A stretch of DNA of 41,326 bases, taken from the NCBI GenBank assembly GCA_946403625.1, contig CAMJAP010000018.1:1-41326 (forward strand), in the 5' to 3' direction. Shown piece after piece: positions 32,336-41,326 of the stretch. Made by a program: the position numbers and the translations under genes. Numbering within the stretch: position 1 is the stretch's first letter; every line of letters starts with the position of its first letter. This stretch comes from an uncultured Lachnospiraceae bacterium. GTDB taxonomy: Bacteria; Bacillota; Clostridia; Lachnospirales; Lachnospiraceae. Under the pieces are notes generated by a model. The model was not told the DNA's origin. It saw nothing but the letters and a program-made list of their open reading frames with translations, and made no database searches.

Positions 32336-32370
32336 AAAAAAAGAACGGGATGCCCTTCGGCGATCTCGTT
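32336..32370 (-). terminator. Terminator of the HD-GYP gene
   Basis: AACGGGATGCC (32344-32354) folds back on GGCGATCTCGTT (32359-32370) with one G-T pair and one bulge; on the minus strand T7 follows. The rest of 32225-32429 shows no gene. Confidence 0.8.
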
Positions 32371-32429
32371 ACAGTTTTTTAGTTCTATTCGTATTTTCAA
32401 CCGGCATCCTTCCCAACTCTCTCAAAAGG

Positions 32430-33947
32430 TCAGAACGGTCTTTGCTCCGTCGGCGTCAGCAGCAGTGCCGTTCCCCGCTTAAAGTGATTCTCCATATATT
32501 CGGAAACTACTTCCACCAGCCACTCATCCAGCTTGCCTCTTTTTGCCAGGTCTTTTAAGATCTGCAGTGCCTGTCCCAGATCGATCGACTTTTTGTAAGG
32601 CCGGTCTTCCGCAGTCAGGGAATCAAAGATATCGCATACCGTAAGGATTCTGGTAAGCAGGTTCAGATCCGGTGCCGTCAGGCCGTTCGGATATCCGCTT
32701 CCGTCCAGATACTCATGATGATTTGCCGCGATCTCCTTTACCTTATTATACTTTTCCGTAAACTTGATCTTATCCAGGATCTGTGCCGTATAGACCACAT
32801 GCTTTTGCACTTCCCGGCGCTCTTCTTCCGTCAGCGTACCTTTGACGATATGCAATGCCTTGCTCTCGTTTTCATCCAGGTACGGATGACGCTCTCCGAT
32901 CGGATCCACATAAACACGCCCGGCCATCTCGTCGATCCGGTCCAGATCCGTCTTGGTCAGCATTTCCGCAATGTTCATCCGGTGCAGATCCCGGCAGAAA
33001 TTGGTCAGTTTGATATCTTCCAATTCGTAGGATGCTTCATCGAAACGCCCTTCCAGCATATCGATCTTGAGCATCAGACGGATCCACTCCAGCTTGCTGT
33101 AGAGTTTCTCATACTCCAGTTCCGTCAGTCGGGATGCCTTATCCAAAATACCGCGATGGATGACGATCTTGCCGATGTCATGCAGCATCGCCGCCATACG
33201 CAGCTGCTCCTTATCATTCTCGGTGATATAGCAATCGCTGACCCCACGGGTGTATAATGCGTTGATCTGCTCGCAGATCTCCATGCAATACTTTGCCACA
33301 TGTCTGGTGTGGTTTGCATTGTAGGGTGTCTTGGCATCGATCGCGGTCGTCATACATTCGACAAACGAACCCAACAGTTCCTCCAGGTCCTGGATCAGAT
33401 TCATATTGGTCAGATTGCTGGCCATCTGCGAAGTCAGGGAAACCACCACCCGCTCGCACTCTCTGGTAAACGGGATCACATTTCCCGCCTCATCCCGGCA
33501 GTTGTACAGCATCATAACGCCGAGGATCGCTTTGTTGTTGATCGAAATGGGCGCCATCAAAACCGATTGGGTACGATAATGGTTTCTGGCATCCGATTCC
33601 CGGATAAAATAAACATCAAACTCCTTCGCCGAGTAGATGTCCTCAATATTCAACAGATCCCCATGGTGATAGGTATAGGTGAACAGATTGGTCTCTTTGT
33701 CTTCTGCGATCTGCATATCCGCCTGCACGACCGACCGTCTGGTCTCGGAATCCAAAACATAGTTCACATCCAGCAGATGCACCAGTCTCTTGGTCTCGTC
33801 ATCGACCATATACAAAGTGCCGCCATCCGCGTTGGTATATTTCAGGCACGACTCTAAGACCATGTCAAACAGGCTGACATAGCGCTTTTCCGTAGCCATT
33901 TTGTAGACGATCTTCAGCAGATCATCTTCGCGTTCGGTAGGCAGCAT
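32430..33947 (-). CDS. GAF-like / HD-GYP cyclic-di-GMP phosphodiesterase
   Basis: 505 residues. N-terminal 20-170 has the shape of a GAF sensor (TLYMVDD, APISINNKAILGVMML). The C-terminal HD-GYP domain has HD at 256-257 in MLHDIGK and HHEYLDGSGYP at 410-420 with the GYP at 418-420 intact, so it should hydrolyse c-di-GMP to pGpG/GMP. The interval between the two motifs is longer than usual by several tens of residues (about 265-385), an insert of unknown role. It has its own extended -10 promoter and a terminator. With the GGDEF gene at the left end, the window encodes both turnover arms. Confidence 0.87.
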   Translation of the reverse strand: MLPTEREDDLLKIVYKMATEKRYVSLFDMVLESCLKYTNADGGTLYMVDDETKRLVHLLDVNYVLDSETRRSVVQADMQIAEDKETNLFTYTYHHGDLLNIEDIYSAKEFDVYFIRESDARNHYRTQSVLMAPISINNKAILGVMMLYNCRDEAGNVIPFTRECERVVVSLTSQMASNLTNMNLIQDLEELLGSFVECMTTAIDAKTPYNANHTRHVAKYCMEICEQINALYTRGVSDCYITENDKEQLRMAAMLHDIGKIVIHRGILDKASRLTELEYEKLYSKLEWIRLMLKIDMLEGRFDEASYELEDIKLTNFCRDLHRMNIAEMLTKTDLDRIDEMAGRVYVDPIGERHPYLDENESKALHIVKGTLTEEERREVQKHVVYTAQILDKIKFTEKYNKVKEIAANHHEYLDGSGYPNGLTAPDLNLLTRILTVCDIFDSLTAEDRPYKKSIDLGQALQILKDLAKRGKLDEWLVEVVSEYMENHFKRGTALLLTPTEQRPF

Positions 33948-33990
33948 CTTGCAAAATCTCCCCGAAGGATTACATAATCATACAGTGTAA

Positions 33991-33999
33991 ATTATAGCA
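33991..33999 (-). promoter_or_regulatory. Extended -10 promoter for the HD-GYP gene
   Basis: TGCTATAAT on the minus strand (complement of 33991-33999), giving a perfect TATAAT with TG one base upstream. A weak TAGATT lies 17 bases ahead. A small hairpin (33999-34005 with 34010-34016) lies in the spacer and may also end transcription from addA. Confidence 0.65.
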
Positions 34000-34093
34000 T
34001 TTTCCCTTCGGAAAATCTATCGGTTTGGTGACAGAATCCTATTAAATCGCGAAGCCGGCACGCCCCCGTTTCCCCCTGCCGAAAGCGCCCGTT

Positions 34094-37000
34094 CTACACC
34101 GCGATCACCTGATCCAGCGCAAACGAATAGATCAGTTTTTCCTTTACCGGGATGCCCCGGATCTGCCCCAATGCCCGTGCATAGAGTTCCAGCTGGGTAC
34201 GGTAGCGCGCGATCAGTTCGTCTCCCGCCTGTACCCGGTCCGTCTTGTAATCCAACAGCACCAGCCCGTCGTCTTCCTCCAGATACACGTCGATCACACC
34301 CTGTACGATGATCTGCTCCGTTTCCGGAAAGTTCTCGTCCAGTTCTTTGGCCGGCACGCCCATAAAGAACGGCTGCTCCCGGAACAAACGCCCCGCCTTT
34401 GCCGCCTGCGACATTCGCCCGGCGATGTCCTGCTGCAAAAACCGCTCCATCGCATCCAGCCGGATCAGCGCATCGTATTCTTTGGAAAGCCGTCCGGACT
34501 GCCGTATCTTCTCCCGGCTCTGTTCCAGCCAGCCCCGCACCTGCGCCGCCTCCGGCAATGTCTCGTACGGAAGCAGTTCCAGGAAACGGTGGTAGGCGCT
34601 GCCTCGGCTGGTGCCGCTGCTTTCCTCCGCCTCCGCATCCTTTGCAAACGCCGGAATATAGGCTTCCCTGCGTTCGGTTTCAAAGACCTTTTTGGCTTCC
34701 TCTTCATCATAAGCCGCATGCTTTAGTTCCGAAACCGAGGTCTTGGTATACAGTCCCTTCAGCTCCGGATGGCTGTAGACCCGCTCCGCCTCTCTGCGCA
34801 GTTCCTCCCGCAGGCTTTCGTTCACCGGCAGTCGGCCGCTGCGCAGCAACTGTTCATCCACGGTCGCCTCCGCCGCTTCCTTTACGATCTGCGCCTTCAG
34901 ATCTTCCGGATGTACAATGCGCTCTGTTTTGATCAGCTCGCCCTCCGCCGAGAGCGCCATTCGGATCAGTTCCATTGCATTGGCCGCTTTGCGGATGGAA
35001 AAGGTATCCGGCAGTTCTTCCGTCTCCCCTTCCTGTACTTCCCGCACATCCGTAAGGATCAGTTTCTCCTTCGCCCGGGTCAGCGCCACATACAAAATAC
35101 GCATCTCTTCCGCCAGCGCATCTTCTCTGGATTTTTGCGCCAGTACACTGCGCTTGATCCCTTTGGTTTTGCAGCGCCGCTTCGGGTCGATACTGTCCAG
35201 CCCGATCCCCAGATCCGAATCCAGCAGCATCGCATTGGCCGCATCCTGCATATTGAACTTTTTGTACAGTCCCATGCAGATGCACACCGGAAACTCCAGG
35301 CCCTTACTCTTGTGAATGGTCATCATACGGACCACATCCGCCGACTCATCCAAAAGGCCCGCTTCGCCAAAGTCCACTTCCCGGCTCTTCAACTGATTGA
35401 TGTAGCGCACAAAATGGAACAGCCCCTGATAGCTGCCGTTCTCATAATCCGAAGCCCGCTCCAGCAGCAGTTCCAGATTGGCCCGCCGCTGCACACCGCC
35501 CGGTAATGCCGTAACATAATCCAGATAACCGCTCTCCGCCAGCAGTTCTCCCAGCAGATCCCGCACTTTACGATATTTGGCAAAGGCACGGTAACGCATC
35601 AGCCAGTCGAAGAAGCGTCCGATCTTTTCCGCTACCGTCGGATCCGCATCTTCCCGGTCTTGGTAGATCCGGAGCAGATGGTACAGACTGCCCTTCTTCT
35701 GCCCAGCCCGCAGATCCGCGATCTCTTCTTCCGTCAGCAGTTTCAAAAATGCCGTTAAAGTCGCATACAGCGGGATATCCTGCTGCGGATTGTCCAGTAC
35801 CTGCAACGCCGAAAGCGCCATACGCACTTCCAGTGTCTCAAAATATCCGGCCTGGGTGCCGCAGTGCAGCGGGATCTCATACTCCCCGCAGACCTGCCGC
35901 ATCGCTTTCTCATAATCCTTGGTCGAACGCACCAGGATCACGATATCGCTGTAACAGATGGGCCGCAATGCTTCGGCATCCCGATCCCATACCAAAAAGC
36001 CTTCCCGGTGCAGGCGATGGATGCGATCCGCCACCAGCCGGCACTCCCACTCCCGCTTGGTCGGCTTATGCTCGCCTTCGGTCTCAATCTCTTCCTCTTC
36101 CGGATCTTCCGCCGTTTCCCTGGGATCCAATACCAAGAGTTCCGCCTGATAACGCCCACTCGTATCGACCGGATACTTTGCGCCCACATACAATGCCGCG
36201 CGGTCGTCATAATCCATCCCCGCCGTATCCTTGCGCATGATCTGCCGGAAGATGATGTTGACAAAATCGATCACCTCACTGCGGCTTCGAAAGTTCTGGT
36301 TCAGGTCGATCCGGCGGTCCACTCCGGTATCGCCGAAACGATCGTATTTTTCCAAAAAGATCTCCGGGCGCGCCAGACGGAAACGGTAAATGCTCTGCTT
36401 CACATCTCCCACCATAAAGTAATCGTCTTCCCTGGCGATGCTTTTCAGGACATATTCCTGCACATAGTTGCTGTCCTGGTACTCATCCACGCAGATGTAT
36501 TCAAAATAGTCCCGGTATTCCTGCGCCGCACGGCTCGGCACCACTTCGCCATCCTTTTCCTCCAACAGGATCTGCAGGGCAAAATGCTCCATATCCGTAA
36601 AATCCAGCACATTCTTTTCCCGCTTGCACGCCGAGAACCGCTCGATGAACGCCAAGGTCAACCGGCATAATGCCAGGGTATTGATCGCGATCTCCTGTTG
36701 CGCCGCCGCATACTGCTCCGCGCTCATCCCATACTGTTCCTGCAATTTCTGCAGCAGTTCCTTGGCCTGATCGATGCACTGCTTGGCCTGCGCCCGCATC
36801 TCCGGATCCTCTTCCTTTCCTTTCTTGGAAGAAAGCCGTGGGATCTCCAATGCTGCCAAGATCTGTCTGCGCTGCTCATACTCCGACGCCCCCGCCAGCC
36901 GTCCCGCAAACAACTGATAGTCCCCGGCGGCACCCAGATAGGCTTCCGGCCCCCCGGGGGTATGGCACAGATCCAGCGCCTGCTTCGCCAATACGGCGAT

Positions 37001-37681
37001 CTTTGCGATCATCTCATCCGCACTCCGGGTCAGTCTCGCAAACCACGCCGTATCCTTTGCCTCTGCCAGTTCCGTGATCTGCGCTTCCTCCATCGCCGCG
37101 CGGATCCATTTTTCCGGCTGCGGATGACTCATAGAAAAATCAAACAGCCGCTGCATCATTTCGCGTACGGCGTTCTCCCGGCCATTCGGACAGTAACTTT
37201 CCATCAGATGCGTAAAATCTTCCCGCCCCTCGGCATACTCTTCTTCCAGCAGCGCTTCCATCGTATCCTGCATCATCAGCGTGCGCTCCCCGGTATCCAG
37301 GATACGGAAGCCGGGATCCAGCGCGATGTCCGCAAAGTTATTTCTTACCACAAACAGACAGAAACTGTCGATCGTGGTGATCTGTGCATTATGAAGCAGC
37401 GCCGCCTGCCGGTCCATTCGTGTATCTTCCGGATGCGTCGCCACATACTCCGCGATCGCCTTTCCGATACGCTCGCGCATCTCCGCGGCTGCCGCCTTGG
37501 TAAAGGTCACGATCAGCATACGGTCGATATCGATCGGATGCTCCGGATCCGTCAGCAGCGAAAGAATACGCGCCGTCAAAACCGCCGTCTTTCCGCTGCC
37601 GGCTGCTGCCGATACCAGGAGGTTGGAATGTCTCGCATCGATCACGGATTGCTGTGTGTCGGTAAATCGGATCTCAGCCAT
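34094..37681 (-). CDS. addA: ATP-dependent helicase/nuclease subunit A
   Basis: 1195 residues. UvrD-type helicase: Walker A AAAGSGKT (25-32), motif II ICVDEYQDSNYV, motif III/IV stretches, motif VI near VALTRAKEKL, and the C-terminal RecB-like nuclease with VLLDYKTDRV. AddAB processes double-strand breaks to give 3' ends for RecA. It starts inside the end of addB (8-base overlap), with GGGAGGAGA ahead. Length is that of Clostridia AddA. No frameshift seen. Confidence 0.95.
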   Translation of the reverse strand: MAEIRFTDTQQSVIDARHSNLLVSAAAGSGKTAVLTARILSLLTDPEHPIDIDRMLIVTFTKAAAAEMRERIGKAIAEYVATHPEDTRMDRQAALLHNAQITTIDSFCLFVVRNNFADIALDPGFRILDTGERTLMMQDTMEALLEEEYAEGREDFTHLMESYCPNGRENAVREMMQRLFDFSMSHPQPEKWIRAAMEEAQITELAEAKDTAWFARLTRSADEMIAKIAVLAKQALDLCHTPGGPEAYLGAAGDYQLFAGRLAGASEYEQRRQILAALEIPRLSSKKGKEEDPEMRAQAKQCIDQAKELLQKLQEQYGMSAEQYAAAQQEIAINTLALCRLTLAFIERFSACKREKNVLDFTDMEHFALQILLEEKDGEVVPSRAAQEYRDYFEYICVDEYQDSNYVQEYVLKSIAREDDYFMVGDVKQSIYRFRLARPEIFLEKYDRFGDTGVDRRIDLNQNFRSRSEVIDFVNIIFRQIMRKDTAGMDYDDRAALYVGAKYPVDTSGRYQAELLVLDPRETAEDPEEEEIETEGEHKPTKREWECRLVADRIHRLHREGFLVWDRDAEALRPICYSDIVILVRSTKDYEKAMRQVCGEYEIPLHCGTQAGYFETLEVRMALSALQVLDNPQQDIPLYATLTAFLKLLTEEEIADLRAGQKKGSLYHLLRIYQDREDADPTVAEKIGRFFDWLMRYRAFAKYRKVRDLLGELLAESGYLDYVTALPGGVQRRANLELLLERASDYENGSYQGLFHFVRYINQLKSREVDFGEAGLLDESADVVRMMTIHKSKGLEFPVCICMGLYKKFNMQDAANAMLLDSDLGIGLDSIDPKRRCKTKGIKRSVLAQKSREDALAEEMRILYVALTRAKEKLILTDVREVQEGETEELPDTFSIRKAANAMELIRMALSAEGELIKTERIVHPEDLKAQIVKEAAEATVDEQLLRSGRLPVNESLREELRREAERVYSHPELKGLYTKTSVSELKHAAYDEEEAKKVFETERREAYIPAFAKDAEAEESSGTSRGSAYHRFLELLPYETLPEAAQVRGWLEQSREKIRQSGRLSKEYDALIRLDAMERFLQQDIAGRMSQAAKAGRLFREQPFFMGVPAKELDENFPETEQIIVQGVIDVYLEEDDGLVLLDYKTDRVQAGDELIARYRTQLELYARALGQIRGIPVKEKLIYSFALDQVIAV

Positions 37682-40600
37682 TGTTCTCTCCTCCCTCTGT
37701 ATTGTTCGTCTTCTCGGTTCCCATCTTCTTTCGGATCAACTCCCATGCCGTCTCTTTGTCCAGTTTGCTGCCGCGATACCGGCATCCCGGCAGTTTCCGG
37801 TCAAACGGACAGATCTCCTTGTGCGCGCAGAATTTGCAGCTGTCCTCATCAAAGGGCGCCGCTGCCTTTTCGCCGGTCAGGATCTCACTGCCCAGCTCCG
37901 CCACCTTTTGTTCCACATAGTCCATCAGGATGTTCAGATCCCCGGCTTCGATCACCTCGGAATCTTTATAGAAGGTACCGTCCTTTTTCCGGCGCACCCG
38001 GATCACATCCGAACTGCTGCCTTCCGTACGGTCCAGCCCCCGCAATACCGCCTCATCCGTACTGATGAGTCCCGTAACACGCAGTTCTTTTCGCAGTTCC
38101 GCAAGGATCTGCCCGGCTGCCGCATCTTTCTCCTCTGCGCCCTGCAACTCCGATGCATCCTTAAGTTCAACGATCGGATCCCGCAGGATATAATAAAAGA
38201 CAGCGGCCGGGATCACTTCCTGCTGCGGATGTTCCTTCTTCATCTGCGTAACCGCTTCTTTCAGATACAACAAGAGTTGCAGCTGCATCCCCGCATAGAT
38301 GCTCTCCATGGCCAGTTTGCGCTGCCCGGACTTGTAATCCGTCACCTTCAGATATTGCTTTCCGTCCTGCTCCATCCGGTCCAGACGGTCGATCTTGCCC
38401 CGCAACAGCATATGGCTTTTCTGCTCCGTCAAAACCACATCCCGCTGAAACTCACTCTCATAGCGTACCGGCACAAAACTTCCTTTCGAAAGCTGGTACT
38501 TTGTTATACGGATCGTACGCATCAGCACACGCTCCATATGATTCCACTGCCATGCAGTGCGTGCGTCCTGCGAAAGTTGCTCCCTGCCGTATTCTCCAAC
38601 CACCTGCGTGATCGCGCTCTCCAAAAGCCTGCGCATCTCTTCCTCGGAAATCCCCTGCCAGTCCAGGCCCTCTGCTTCCATAGAACGCCCGAACTGCTCC
38701 AACACCGCATGATAGAGATTACCGATATCAAAACTCTGCAGCTCATGCGTCTCCCGCGGCTGCAGTTGGATCCCGTATTTCAGATAATGCGCATAGGCAC
38801 ATTCCGCAAACTGTTCCATACGGCTCACGCTGTTTTTGAGGACCCTGCCGTACAGCCCGGTCGTCCGCTTTTCCGAAAGTGCCTCCGGATGATAGCGATA
38901 GAACGCGGCATCGGTGAGTTCCTTTGCCAGCTGCTCATCCTCATCGCGCACCGCTTCATACAAGGTAAAAAAGTCTTTCTGCTCCGCATCCCCCAGAGCT
39001 CCTGCCGCATAGGCAGAGAGTTGTTCCGCCACCTGCGCTTTGCGCAGTCCCGGATCCGTCAGCTGCGGAAGTGCCGCTTCGATACGCAATTCCGAAAACA
39101 GCTGCCGCAGCACACCGATCAGATAGGACGGTCGTATGCTCTCGCCCTTCGAATCCGTCTGCGCATAGGAAACCACCAGCCGCTCCGACGGGCGGCTCAT
39201 CACATGGTACAGATATAAACGCTGGATATACATCTGCTGACGGGGTGTGGGCGCCAGGGCAAATCCGGATGCCGAAAGAAACTCCCGGTCCAGATCCGAG
39301 ATCATACCGCCGGTACCGCTGCTCTTGGGCACCACGCCGTCATTCACGCCCGCAAAGAACAATACCCGGATTGGCTTCAGTCGGGTTCGTTCCATATCGC
39401 CGATCACGATGCGGTCTGCATCCAGAGGCAGCACACCCACTTTGATCTCAGAGATACCGGCTTCCAGGATCTCCAGATACTCCGTCAGTGTCAGCGTCTC
39501 TTCCTTTAACAGGCCTGCGATCTGCTCCAAAAGTTCACAGACATAGCGATAGATCTGTGCATATTCCTTTTCTCTTGCCGCATCTCCCGCTTCGTGAAAG
39601 AATGCCACATATTCTTCCAGTTTTTCAAAGATATTGTTTTCGGTAATAAAACGATACAGTGCCGCCGTGATCTGCTCTGCCGTTCCGCCGGCCTTGACTT
39701 CCGATAGCGGCGCCAGGATCTCCGTGATCCGCACTCTGGTCGCATTGATCCGCACGAGCGCTTCCGGGCCTTCCTCATCCTTTTTCAGATAAGCCGGTCG
39801 TCTCGTAAACTCCTTACTCCATGCCCGCTCCCCGCGGATCCCGGTGGCGATCAGATAGTTTTCCAACGTGTCGATCTCTTCCGCATCAATCTCCGCCATA
39901 CCGCTCTTTAAGAAATGCATCACGCTCTCGTACGGAAAGTCCTTTGCTACGATCTCAAAGGCACTGCGCAAAAATTCCACAAAGGGATTCTGCTCCAGCT
40001 TCTGATTGTTATCCAAAAAGATAGGGATCCCGTACTGCGCTGCCAGTTCCTCCGCATAGGGCGCATACCGCTCCAGATCACCGCTCACTACGGCAATGTC
40101 CCGATACGCCATCCCCTGCTCGCGCGTCAGATGACGGATACGCCGAAAGATCTCCCGCAGCTCTGCCTTGGGATCCTTCGCCACAAAGCAGGACAGTTCC
40201 TCCGCCGTCGACTCCGTATAGACCGCATCCCGTCCCCGGAACAGATTTTGCTCCAGAAAATCCAGCACGGGGCGTCCCTGATACCGGTACACCGTTCCTT
40301 CCGGCATATACAGATCGGCTCCGCGCTCGCAGCCGGCATTCTGCGCCAGCTGTTCCATCGAGCGCATGGTCTTGTCACTCAGCGCAAACAGCCGGTGTTC
40401 CTCCGGATGCCTGCGATAACTCTCTGCTTCTGCCGTCGGCAAAATGATGGTCACGATCACTTCACTGCAGACACTCATCAGCTGCGTGATCACCTGGTCC
40501 TGCACCGGCGTAAATCCGGTGAATCCGTCAAACGCAACCACACTTCCCTTTAATTGCTCGGACTTTAAAATATCCCCGGCCAGGATCGCCAGTTTTTCTT

Positions 40601-41132
40601 CCTTGGCAATATAATCCTGCCCCAGCCATTCCTGAAAGGATTCGTAGATCTTCTTGATATCCCGCAGCTTTGCCTGCAGCAGTTTCTTTCCGTCCGCATA
40701 GTCGATCAGACGCTGCACTTCTTCCACGCCCAGCCCATACTGCATAAACTCCGAGATGACCGATTTCACTTCATGGATATAGCCGCTGTGTTTCAGCGAA
40801 CTGCCGATGGCCGGCAATTCCTCCGCCAGCTGTCCCGCGATCCGTCGCAGCAGCAGGTTCTTGCCGGTATCATCCAAAACAATACGCTCCGTCTCCCCCA
40901 CTTCATCCGACAGCCGGTGACACAATCGTCCGAAACTCTGCACATCGATGTTCATGATCCCTTTTCTCGGTGTGCGTTCCACGATCTCTTTCTGCGTCTG
41001 CATGGTAAACTGATCCGGCACGACAATGATGAACTGCCGCCCCGGTTCTTTTTCCGCTCTCTTTATGATCTCTTCCTGCAGCGCGGTGCTCTTTCCCGAG
41101 CCCGAGCCGCCTATGATAAATCTGAGTGCCAT
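37674..41132 (-). CDS. addB: ATP-dependent helicase/deoxyribonuclease subunit B
   Basis: 1152 residues from the ATG at 41132; GGAGG stands 5 bases before it, whereas a longer frame would start with TTG. P-loop GGSGSGKS near 8-15; the inactivated helicase region follows, then the RecB-like nuclease TDYKSGQRKLA and the 4Fe-4S staple: a distant Cys in FAECAYAHYL and three near the end in CKFCAHKEICPFD. It pairs with AddA. An extended-type TAAACT preceded by TG (about 41163-41171) may be part of its promoter. Confidence 0.95.
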   Translation of the reverse strand: MALRFIIGGSGSGKSTALQEEIIKRAEKEPGRQFIIVVPDQFTMQTQKEIVERTPRKGIMNIDVQSFGRLCHRLSDEVGETERIVLDDTGKNLLLRRIAGQLAEELPAIGSSLKHSGYIHEVKSVISEFMQYGLGVEEVQRLIDYADGKKLLQAKLRDIKKIYESFQEWLGQDYIAKEEKLAILAGDILKSEQLKGSVVAFDGFTGFTPVQDQVITQLMSVCSEVIVTIILPTAEAESYRRHPEEHRLFALSDKTMRSMEQLAQNAGCERGADLYMPEGTVYRYQGRPVLDFLEQNLFRGRDAVYTESTAEELSCFVAKDPKAELREIFRRIRHLTREQGMAYRDIAVVSGDLERYAPYAEELAAQYGIPIFLDNNQKLEQNPFVEFLRSAFEIVAKDFPYESVMHFLKSGMAEIDAEEIDTLENYLIATGIRGERAWSKEFTRRPAYLKKDEEGPEALVRINATRVRITEILAPLSEVKAGGTAEQITAALYRFITENNIFEKLEEYVAFFHEAGDAAREKEYAQIYRYVCELLEQIAGLLKEETLTLTEYLEILEAGISEIKVGVLPLDADRIVIGDMERTRLKPIRVLFFAGVNDGVVPKSSGTGGMISDLDREFLSASGFALAPTPRQQMYIQRLYLYHVMSRPSERLVVSYAQTDSKGESIRPSYLIGVLRQLFSELRIEAALPQLTDPGLRKAQVAEQLSAYAAGALGDAEQKDFFTLYEAVRDEDEQLAKELTDAAFYRYHPEALSEKRTTGLYGRVLKNSVSRMEQFAECAYAHYLKYGIQLQPRETHELQSFDIGNLYHAVLEQFGRSMEAEGLDWQGISEEEMRRLLESAITQVVGEYGREQLSQDARTAWQWNHMERVLMRTIRITKYQLSKGSFVPVRYESEFQRDVVLTEQKSHMLLRGKIDRLDRMEQDGKQYLKVTDYKSGQRKLAMESIYAGMQLQLLLYLKEAVTQMKKEHPQQEVIPAAVFYYILRDPIVELKDASELQGAEEKDAAAGQILAELRKELRVTGLISTDEAVLRGLDRTEGSSSDVIRVRRKKDGTFYKDSEVIEAGDLNILMDYVEQKVAELGSEILTGEKAAAPFDEDSCKFCAHKEICPFDRKLPGCRYRGSKLDKETAWELIRKKMGTEKTNNTEGGENNG

Positions 41133-41191
41133 GTATGCCTCCAAGTGGTTGCTGTTTTCATGAGTTTACCATGTTCGTAGTCCAAAAAATA

Positions 41192-41326
41192 CCCCTCATC
41201 CGGCCTTCGGCCACCTTCCCCCACTCGCCCGCAGCATCTGTTCGAAGCGCAGCTCGTGCCCCGTTCTTTTTAGGCACGAGCAAGCAAGTTTGCAAGGGCG
41301 AGTCGGTTTGGAGGGGATGCGCCGGT
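41192..41326. repeat. Structured repeat element cut by the window edge
   Basis: Nested inverted pairs: CCCCTC (41192-41197) with GAGGGG (41311-41316), ACTCGCCC (41223-41230) with GGGCGAGT (41296-41303), CTCGTGCC (41253-41260) with GGCACGAG (41273-41280), plus a local GGCC-TTC-GGCC (41202-41212). The GGCCTTCGG run in CTCATCCGGCCTTCGGCCACCT is a motif I have seen in dispersed repeats of many Firmicutes genomes. No ORF. Could be a MITE/REP or a structured transcript end. Confidence 0.6.

Noticed and set aside
37497-39218. 573-codon plus-strand ORF, and 36698-38065 (455 codons)
   Set aside because: They run antisense to addA/addB, have low-complexity composition rich in His, Arg and Leu, and no ribosome site. 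They are by-products of codon bias.
1-41326. tRNA, rRNA, riboswitch or integrase/attachment site
   Set aside because: Nothing recognisable was found on either strand by eye; short RNAs could be missed.

Overview
The window reads as a piece of a Gram-positive Clostridia chromosome, most likely a gut Lachnospiraceae member. The reasons are the strong GGAGG-type ribosome binding sites, an AddAB (not RecBCD) nuclease pair, an EFR1-type ferredoxin, a cytoplasmic ParB-like/BMP protein, Rpn-like PD-(D/E)XK genes with GREEGREEG tails, and lipoprotein/LacI-type proteins typical of that family. No rRNA or tRNA gene was seen. Most of the window is roughly half G+C; about 8.3-19.3 kb is visibly more AT-rich and looks acquired.

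Layout. 0.15-2.2 kb: a plus-strand diguanylate cyclase with a LacI-type sensor; almost everything else is on the minus strand. 2.2-6.7 kb: a lipoprotein, an MFS carrier and a fused M48 protease/bacterial-type PARG protein. 6.7-10.4 kb: a scrap-yard of Rpn-like nuclease pieces, a proteasome-beta/HslV-like Ser-Ntn hydrolase coupled to a small membrane protein, a truncated second copy of that hydrolase, a WYL-regulator fragment and two decayed tails of an AAA/PD-(D/E)XK protein. 10.4-18.7 kb: a compact six-gene operon (WYL regulator, dynamin-like GTPase, tail-anchored small protein, HerA-like ATPase with a glycine-zipper segment, WHH-type HNH nuclease toxin, DUF6985-like immunity protein). This operon is the best candidate for an undescribed conflict or toxin-delivery system. 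18.7-19.37 kb: AT-rich regulatory and terminator region.

19.4-25.3 kb: an operon of an extended SDR, EFR1 ferredoxin, AbrB-like regulator and a Ser/His-rich zinc-ribbon membrane protein, and an operon of three sugar-nucleotide-type enzymes (acylneuraminate-cytidylyltransferase-like, Gfo/Idh/MocA and SDR) with a good promoter. A nested inverted repeat lies just upstream. 25.5-30.6 kb: a five-gene operon (ParB-like/BMP protein, metallophosphoesterase, HisC-type aminotransferase, COG2426 exporter, methyltransferase) with a near-consensus promoter and a terminator. 30.7-34 kb: a HAD-CPBP protease fusion and a GAF/HD-GYP c-di-GMP phosphodiesterase, which with the first gene gives makers and breakers of c-di-GMP. 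34.1-41.1 kb: addB-addA. The right edge holds a structured repeat cut by the window end.

All family assignments rest on reading motifs in the translated sequence; no database search was run. Start codons were moved from the longest frame to an internal ATG wherever a clear Shine-Dalgarno pointed there.
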